From: Pseudobutyrivibrio ruminis
GTDB lineage: Bacteria; Bacillota; Clostridia; Lachnospirales; Lachnospiraceae
Direction: 5' to 3'
Length of the DNA: 64,000 nucleotides
NCBI RefSeq assembly: GCF_015057245.1
Contig: NZ_SVET01000014.1
Coordinates: 1 to 64,000 of the forward strand
Shown here: positions 59,251-64,000 of the stretch, piece after piece
Numbering within the stretch: the first letter of the stretch is position 1
Layout: every line of letters starts with the position of its first letter
Made by a program: the position numbers and the translations under genes
The notes under the pieces: model-generated
The model's database searches: none
The model's input: only the letters and a program-made list of their open reading frames with translations
Told to the model about the DNA's origin: nothing

Positions 59251-61254
59251 TTACTCATCAAAAATACTATCTTTTACCACATTCTGTAGATCATTATCAT
59301 CGTCAAAAAGACTATGTCTTTCTGGTTCTTTCTTTTCTTCTGGATCAGGAATTCCCTTTATTTCTCTAAAGATTGACATGAATTCCTTACCTGTAATTGT
59401 CTCATGCTCAAATAGATAGTCTGAAATCTTATCAAGGCATTCCATGTTGTCTGCAAGAAGCTGCTTAGCCTTTGCATATGCATCTGTAATCATCTGAAGA
59501 ACTTCTTTATCTATTTCTGCTGCTGTGTTTTCTCCACAGATTAATGATGCTCTTCCATCAAGATACTGGCTCTCTACTGTTGCAAGTCCCATCATTCCAA
59601 ACTTTTCAGACATACCAAATCGAGTAACCATTGCTCTGGCAATCTTCGTAGCCTGCTCGATATCATTAGCTGCGCCTGAAGTGTACGAACCAAACTTAAT
59701 ATCTTCTGCTGCACGACCACCCATATATGTAACAATCTTTGCAATTAACTCATCTTTAGTTTCAAGGAACTTTTCTTCTTCTGGAGTCTGAAGTGTGTAT
59801 CCCAATGCTCCCATTGTTCTAGGAACAATTGTAATCTTTTGAACTGGCTCAGCATCCTTTTGCAATGCAGAAACAAGAGCATGTCCAACTTCGTGATATG
59901 AAACGATTTTGCGCTCCTTCTCACTCATAGCTCTATCTTTCTTTTCCTTACCGCCAACTGCTACAAGTTCAAATGCTTCGAATAAATCTTTTTGATTTAC
60001 AAACTTGCGCTTATCTTTGACTGCTAAAATAGCTGCCTCGTTAATGATATTTGCAAGATCAGATCCAACAAGACCTACTGATGCAAGTGCGATAGCATCC
60101 AAATCAACTGTCTCGTCCATCTTTACATCCTTGGAATGAACCTTAAGGATTTCAAGACGTCCCTTCTGATCTGGCTTATCAACGATGATTCGTCTATCGA
60201 AACGACCCGGACGAAGTAATGCTTTATCAAGTACCTCTGGTCTGTTTGTAGCTGCAAGAATAAGTAATCCCTTATTTGAATCGAAACCATCCATCTCTGA
60301 GAGAAGCTGATTTAATGTCTGCTCACGCTCGTCGTTGCCTCCGCCATAATGTGCATCACGGCTCTTACCAATGGCATCAATCTCATCGATGAAAACGATA
60401 CATGGTGCTACTTTCTGCGCCTCTTTGAAAAGGTCACGTACACGCGAAGCACCAACGCCAACAAACATCTCTACGAAATCAGAACCTGCAAGTGAGAAGA
60501 ATGGAACACCAGCTTCACCTGCAACTGCTTTTGCAAGAAGTGTTTTACCTGTTCCTGGAGGTCCTACTAAAAGCGCCCCCTTTGGTAGCTTAGCACCAAT
60601 TTCTGTGTACTTACGAGGGTTATGCAGGAAATCTACCATTTCCTGAACTGATTCCTTTGCCTCATCCTGTCCAGCTACATCCTTAAAAGTAACTCCGGTA
60701 GCTTTTTCCATATTGTAGAGCTTGGCATTTGATTTACCAACGCCCATTGGGCCACCACCCATACGTTTCATAAAGAAACCAAGAAGCACCCATAACAATA
60801 CGATTGGCAGAACAAATGAAAGTACGTTATAGATAATTGCCGCTGTGGAGTCAGCAATTGTACCTTCGTATTCCACACCGTGCTCATCCAACTTATCAAG
60901 CAAATCATCATCACGAAGATATGCTGTATAAAGCTTTACAGATGTGGACTGGCCTGTGCTTTCATAAATCTGCTGAAGCGCACTTGCCTCATCAGATGAC
61001 ATACCATATGTTTCACCCTCAACAAGAGTAATATTGATGACATCGTTATCGAAGTTTACTTCTGCAACTTTATCATCTTCGACAAGTTGTAAAAACTCTG
61101 TGTAAGTAATCTCCTGATTTGAATTTGAACTAGCCCCTCTATACATCATACTTGTAAAGAAAAGTGCCACCAGCACTAGTATTCCTAAAGTGTAGAAAGG
61201 CTGACGATTATTCTTTTTATCTCCACCGTTTTGGTTGTTATTATTCTCGTTCAC
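59251..61254 (-). CDS. ftsH: ATP-dependent zinc metalloprotease FtsH
   Basis: Membrane AAA+ protease for quality control of membrane and regulatory proteins. A 667-residue protein: two transmembrane segments (about 21-37 and 136-161) around an extracellular domain, Walker A GPPGTGKT (231-238), Walker B IVFIDEIDAIG, second region of homology NRPEVLDKALLRPGRFDRRI, and the zinc motif HEVGH near 455, where most FtsH have HEAGH. Start is GTG with GGAGG nine bases ahead. Preceded by the ABC transporter terminator. Confidence 0.97.
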   Translation of the reverse strand: MNENNNNQNGGDKKNNRQPFYTLGILVLVALFFTSMMYRGASSNSNQEITYTEFLQLVEDDKVAEVNFDNDVINITLVEGETYGMSSDEASALQQIYESTGQSTSVKLYTAYLRDDDLLDKLDEHGVEYEGTIADSTAAIIYNVLSFVLPIVLLWVLLGFFMKRMGGGPMGVGKSNAKLYNMEKATGVTFKDVAGQDEAKESVQEMVDFLHNPRKYTEIGAKLPKGALLVGPPGTGKTLLAKAVAGEAGVPFFSLAGSDFVEMFVGVGASRVRDLFKEAQKVAPCIVFIDEIDAIGKSRDAHYGGGNDEREQTLNQLLSEMDGFDSNKGLLILAATNRPEVLDKALLRPGRFDRRIIVDKPDQKGRLEILKVHSKDVKMDETVDLDAIALASVGLVGSDLANIINEAAILAVKDKRKFVNQKDLFEAFELVAVGGKEKKDRAMSEKERKIVSYHEVGHALVSALQKDAEPVQKITIVPRTMGALGYTLQTPEEEKFLETKDELIAKIVTYMGGRAAEDIKFGSYTSGAANDIEQATKIARAMVTRFGMSEKFGMMGLATVESQYLDGRASLICGENTAAEIDKEVLQMITDAYAKAKQLLADNMECLDKISDYLFEHETITGKEFMSIFREIKGIPDPEEKKEPERHSLFDDDNDLQNVVKDSIFDE

Positions 61255-61340
61255 AACTGCCTCCGTTTTGTAGAAAATTCTTATATTAATTTATCATAAA
61301 ATAGTGGAAAAGTAATGATTTTAATAAAATTTTAATAGAT

Positions 61341-61382
61341 ATAAAAAACAAAACCGTCTGCAAACATTGCTGACGGTTTTGT
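61341..61382 (-). terminator. Terminator of the ABC transporter operon
   Basis: Stem ACAAAACCGTC / GACGGTTTTGT (61348-61358 with 61372-61382), followed on the minus strand by TTTTTTAT. It closes the operon just before ftsH. Confidence 0.9.
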
Positions 61383-61387
61383 ATAAT

Positions 61388-62185
61388 TTACTTTGATAAT
61401 ATTTCTGTATCGTTAGTGAACTCTGTACCAGATACCTCTTCAAATTTATGTAAAAGGTCCTCAATTGTAAGATTCTTTTTTTCTTCTCCCGAAATGTTGA
61501 GAATAACTCTGCCCTCATTCATCATGATAAGTCGATTACCATAATGGATGGCATCTCTCATATTATGGGTAACCATCATGGCTGTAAGATTATTCTCTTT
61601 AATTAGCATATCAGTTATTTCAAGAACCTTTGCTGCAGTCTTTGGGTCAAGGGCTGCTGTGTGCTCATCTAGCAGTAAAACCTTTGGCTTCTGAATAGTT
61701 GCCATAAGAAGCGTAAGTGCCTGACGTTGTCCTCCTGAAAGCAATCCTACCTTTGCTGTAAGTCTATCTTCCAAGCCCAAATCCAACTGCTTTAGCATTT
61801 CGTGATATCTTTCTCTTTCAGCTTTCGTAACGCCCCAGCCTAAACCTCTTGTTTTTCCTCTGCGTGCTGCCAAAGCCATGTTTTCATCAATCTGCATGTT
61901 TGCTGCAGTACCTGTCATAGGATCCTGGAACACTCTTCCCAAGTAACGGGCACGCTTGTGCTCTGGAAGGCCGGTAACATCAACACCATCTATTGAGATA
62001 GAACCTGCATCTACTGGCCACACACCTGCAATCGCATTAAGAAATGTGGATTTTCCTGCACCATTTCCACCAATTACTGTGCAGAATTCGCCCTCCTCTA
62101 AATAAAGAGATGCACCTGATAATGCTACTTTTTCATTTATTGTCCCAGCATTAAAAGTTTTTCTAATTTTATTAGCATTAAGCAT
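61388..62185 (-). CDS. ABC transporter ATP-binding protein
   Basis: A 265-residue ATPase. Walker A GGNGAGKST (38-46), Q-loop VFQDPMTGTAANMQIDENMALA, signature LLSGGQRQALTLLMA and Walker B VLLLDEHTAALDP. The sequence is of the type that partners TrpY-like permeases and DUF534/TrpX-like binding proteins, consistent with its two neighbours. Overlaps the permease stop by one base. Confidence 0.92.
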   Translation of the reverse strand: MLNANKIRKTFNAGTINEKVALSGASLYLEEGEFCTVIGGNGAGKSTFLNAIAGVWPVDAGSISIDGVDVTGLPEHKRARYLGRVFQDPMTGTAANMQIDENMALAARRGKTRGLGWGVTKAERERYHEMLKQLDLGLEDRLTAKVGLLSGGQRQALTLLMATIQKPKVLLLDEHTAALDPKTAAKVLEITDMLIKENNLTAMMVTHNMRDAIHYGNRLIMMNEGRVILNISGEEKKNLTIEDLLHKFEEVSGTEFTNDTEILSK

Positions 62186-63108
62186 TATCGTTTACCTCCT
62201 CTTTTTGCCGCCTTAAAGAAGGAGCTATTCATTTTATTCTTTAAATATGGCACAGCAAGGAATATTGCTACTATTATCGCTGTGAACAATTTCATGTCAT
62301 TTGCTGGCATCTTGAGCCACAATACAAATGCTATGAAAATGTAATAAAGAATACCACCTACAATTACAAAACCAAGTGCAAGCCAGAATGTACTCTTTTT
62401 CTTGAAAAATGCATTACATAACACATCTCCAATAATGATGGATGCCAATCCTATTACAATCGCGCCTCTACCCATATTTACATCAGCATTACCATTGAAC
62501 TGAGCAAATAGTGCGCCTGCAAAAGCTACTAACGCATTTGATACTACAAGTCCTAACGCTTTCATAACATTTACATTAATTCCCTGAGCTTTTGCCATGG
62601 CTGGGTTTGTTCCTGTAGCACGAAGTGCAGAACCCATTTCTGTTCCAAAAAACCAATACATGATTGCTATTATAATCACAGCAATCACAAGAACAGTGAT
62701 TAACGCATCTGTTTTATATCTAAGTGAAACAGCCAAATTGTACTTATCTACTGAGATAGGAGTATTTGGCTGATTTTTAGCAATTCTCAAATTTATTGAA
62801 TATAATGCGAGCTGAGTAAGAATACCTGCCAATATATCAGGAATTCCAAGAACTGTATGTAATACACCTGTAATCAATCCTGCTAAAGCTCCTGCGATTA
62901 ATGCAAGTACTAAAGCCAACACCCAAGAATGGCCTGATATAATCACCATCGCTGCAACAGCTCCTCCTGTTGCAAATGATCCATCTACCGATAAATCTGC
63001 AAAATTTAATAATTTGAATGTAATGTAGATGCCTAGTGCCATTATTCCGTATATTATTCCTTGTGCAACTGTACCAGGCATTCCTGCAATTAATGTTTCA
63101 ATTCCCAT
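62185..63108 (-). CDS. ABC transporter permease (TrpY-like/BPD_transp_2)
   Basis: About 307 residues with eight or nine hydrophobic helices, of the branched-chain-amino-acid permease superfamily: YITFKLLNFADLSVDGSFATGGAVAA in the first third and GNADVNMGRGAIVIGLASIIIGDVL near 210-235. ATG 63108 (GGAG, six bases) is preferred over the TTG at 63120. Substrate is probably an aromatic amino acid or related small molecule, by the similarity to TrpXYZ; not decided by the sequence. Confidence 0.9.
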   Translation of the reverse strand: MGIETLIAGMPGTVAQGIIYGIMALGIYITFKLLNFADLSVDGSFATGGAVAAMVIISGHSWVLALVLALIAGALAGLITGVLHTVLGIPDILAGILTQLALYSINLRIAKNQPNTPISVDKYNLAVSLRYKTDALITVLVIAVIIIAIMYWFFGTEMGSALRATGTNPAMAKAQGINVNVMKALGLVVSNALVAFAGALFAQFNGNADVNMGRGAIVIGLASIIIGDVLCNAFFKKKSTFWLALGFVIVGGILYYIFIAFVLWLKMPANDMKLFTAIIVAIFLAVPYLKNKMNSSFFKAAKRGGKR

Positions 63109-63123
63109 TTTAAACTCCAAAGA

Positions 63124-63148
63124 GCAAGGTCAAAATTTCTGACCTTGC
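63124..63148 (-). other. Intercistronic stem-loop after the binding-protein gene
   Basis: Perfect 9-bp stem GCAAGGTCA (63124-63132) with TGACCTTGC (63140-63148), 7-nt loop, followed on the minus strand by TCTTTGG, overlapping the permease ribosome binding region. Likely reduces downstream expression relative to the binding protein. Confidence 0.7.
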
Positions 63149-63181
63149 CCCAAAATAATTTTATTTTGTTGCTAAATCTTA

Positions 63182-64000
63182 TTATTCAGCCTCTTCTTCC
63201 ATCTCGATTGCAACATAATCATCTGGAAGCTCAATTCCGAGCGCTTCTGCAATTACTGGATTATATTCCTTTGTAAACTCTGTTGCATACTGAATCTCAT
63301 ATGTAGCAGGGTCCTGTCCATTAACAAGAATTTCGTAAGCCATAAGACCTGCTGCGTATCCGATATCATAGTATGAAATAGAAAGTGTTGCGATACCGCA
63401 TCCCTTACAGATTCCTTCCTCACCAGCGATGATTGGCACGCCTGCTGTAAGTGCTACATTGTTGATTGTTTCAGCGCAACTTGCTGCTACATTATCTGTA
63501 GGAACATATAATACATCGCTTTCTCCGCATGCTGTCTGAACTACTGTTGCAACGTCTGCTGAGTCAGAGAATGTGTATGCTGTAACATTGTATCCATAGT
63601 CCTCAAGATATGTTGTAATCTGATTTGCCTGATATAATGAATTATCCTCGCCAGAGCAGTAGATGATTCCTACTTCTTTTGCATCTGGGAAAAGTTCATT
63701 TAACATTTCTGCCTGTCCATCAAGTGGAGCCAAATCAGATGTACCTGTTACGTTGATTCCTGTTGTACCTTCCCAATCTTTAATTCCAAGTGCTGTACCA
63801 TAATCTGTAATAGATGTAGCTACGATTGGAATAGAATTTGTTGCTGTTGAACTAGCCTGCATTGCAGGTGTTGCATTAGCCATAATCAAATCAACATTAT
63901 CTGATACAAATGAATTTGCAATTGTAGCACATGTAGCTGTATCACCAGAAGCATTCTGTACGTTGATTTCTACCTGATCCCCAAGCTTCTCTTTTAAAGC
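63182..64000 (-). CDS. ABC transporter substrate-binding protein (TrpX/DUF534 type), partial
   Basis: The reading frame is open to the window edge, so the N terminus, signal peptide and start lie to the right. The visible 272 residues include SDNVDLIMANATPAMQ, IPIVATSITDYGTALGIKDW and GVPIIAGEEGICKGCGIATLSISYYDIGYAAGLMAYEIL, typical of the PF04392-type periplasmic binding proteins that serve TrpXYZ-like importers. The C terminus is acidic. Followed by a stem-loop and then the permease. Confidence 0.9.
   Translation of the reverse strand, partial: ALKEKLGDQVEINVQNASGDTATCATIANSFVSDNVDLIMANATPAMQASSTATNSIPIVATSITDYGTALGIKDWEGTTGINVTGTSDLAPLDGQAEMLNELFPDAKEVGIIYCSGEDNSLYQANQITTYLEDYGYNVTAYTFSDSADVATVVQTACGESDVLYVPTDNVAASCAETINNVALTAGVPIIAGEEGICKGCGIATLSISYYDIGYAAGLMAYEILVNGQDPATYEIQYATEFTKEYNPVIAEALGIELPDDYVAIEMEEEAE

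Noticed and set aside
63108..64000. T-box or other riboswitch controlling the TrpXYZ-like operon
   Set aside because: The upstream leader is outside the window, and inside it there is no T-box sequence.

Overview
The window looks like a chromosomal segment of a low-GC anaerobic Firmicute of the Lachnospiraceae (Butyrivibrio/Pseudobutyrivibrio/Agathobacter-Roseburia group is my best guess). Reasons: the 5' end of a 16S rRNA gene at the left edge reads like a clostridial 16S, protein sequences are of clostridial type, ribosome binding sites are strong AGGAGG types, and the gene set includes CdaR/PucR-type regulators, type III glutamine synthetase, Tex, WhiA/RapZ/HprK, DUF1667 and DUF4867 proteins. 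Almost every gene is on the minus strand; the only clear plus-strand gene is the class A penicillin-binding protein at 45347..47938. I saw no insertion sequence, prophage or CRISPR array.

Layout, left to right (transcription mostly right to left). 1-550: start of an rRNA operon with three tandem promoters. 551-7370: threonine aldolase, tRNA-Ser and an operon for t6A tRNA modification (tsaE, tsaB, tsaD) interleaved with rimI, RNase Z and ispD. 7460-10700: tex and a membrane acyltransferase. 10802-16260: glycerol-3-phosphate regulon (glpP antiterminator, glpK, a GlpA-like dehydrogenase, its FAD partner and a DUF1667 protein) with two terminators preceded by the same short leader motif. 16364-31840: the accessory locus, read as sulfoquinovose (SQ, the plant sulfolipid sugar) catabolism by the transaldolase route. 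31862-35390: threonine branch (ACT protein, homoserine dehydrogenase, ThrH) and prfB with its programmed frameshift. 35429-39476: ctpA-like protease, ftsX, ftsE, CdaR-type regulator. 39477-40107: a gene-free region with a small DnaA-box cluster. 40152-44536: NlpC/P60 wall hydrolase, thioredoxin reductase, RidA, CvfB, acyl-ACP thioesterase, tRNA-Gln. 44638-52326: YigZ, PBP1A, GlnN, fructose-bisphosphate aldolase, lipid kinase, HPr-like protein. 52370-61254: whiA, rapZ, murB, M18 aminopeptidase, hprK, uvrC, ftsH. 61388-64000: an ABC importer of the TrpXYZ type, cut by the window edge.

The most interesting part is 16364-31840. It has two operons that share an operator-like sequence (TTAATTAA-N5-TTAAYTAA) just downstream of the -10 box of each promoter. 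Operon A (26618 down to 16364) encodes a transaldolase, a YihU-type sulfolactaldehyde reductase candidate, a DUF4867 cupin-like protein, a GH31 enzyme carrying all five sulfoquinovosidase signature residues (QQRWY), a tripartite tricarboxylate-type transporter (TctC, TctB, TctA), a fucose-isomerase-like enzyme and a ROK repressor. Operon B (31780 down to 26854) encodes a second GH31 paralogue in which the sulfonate-binding Arg is replaced by Gln, a GPH-family sugar symporter of the YihO type, and an SLC13-type anion transporter. The inferred flow is: import of SQ glycosides, hydrolysis by the GH31, isomerisation of SQ to sulfofructose, transaldol cleavage that keeps fructose-6-phosphate and releases sulfolactaldehyde, reduction to dihydroxypropanesulfonate and export. 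The pathway type is known in Firmicutes. The duplicated, diverged GH31, the three-transporter arrangement, the shared operator and the role of DUF4867 are the open points.

Other notable signals are an HPr-like protein lacking the PTS histidine (Crh-like, Glu in its place) in the same cluster as HPr kinase, a possible 87-nt small RNA or leader upstream of the tsa operon, a WalR-type box at the NlpC/P60 promoter, and stem-loops after both substrate-binding-protein genes.
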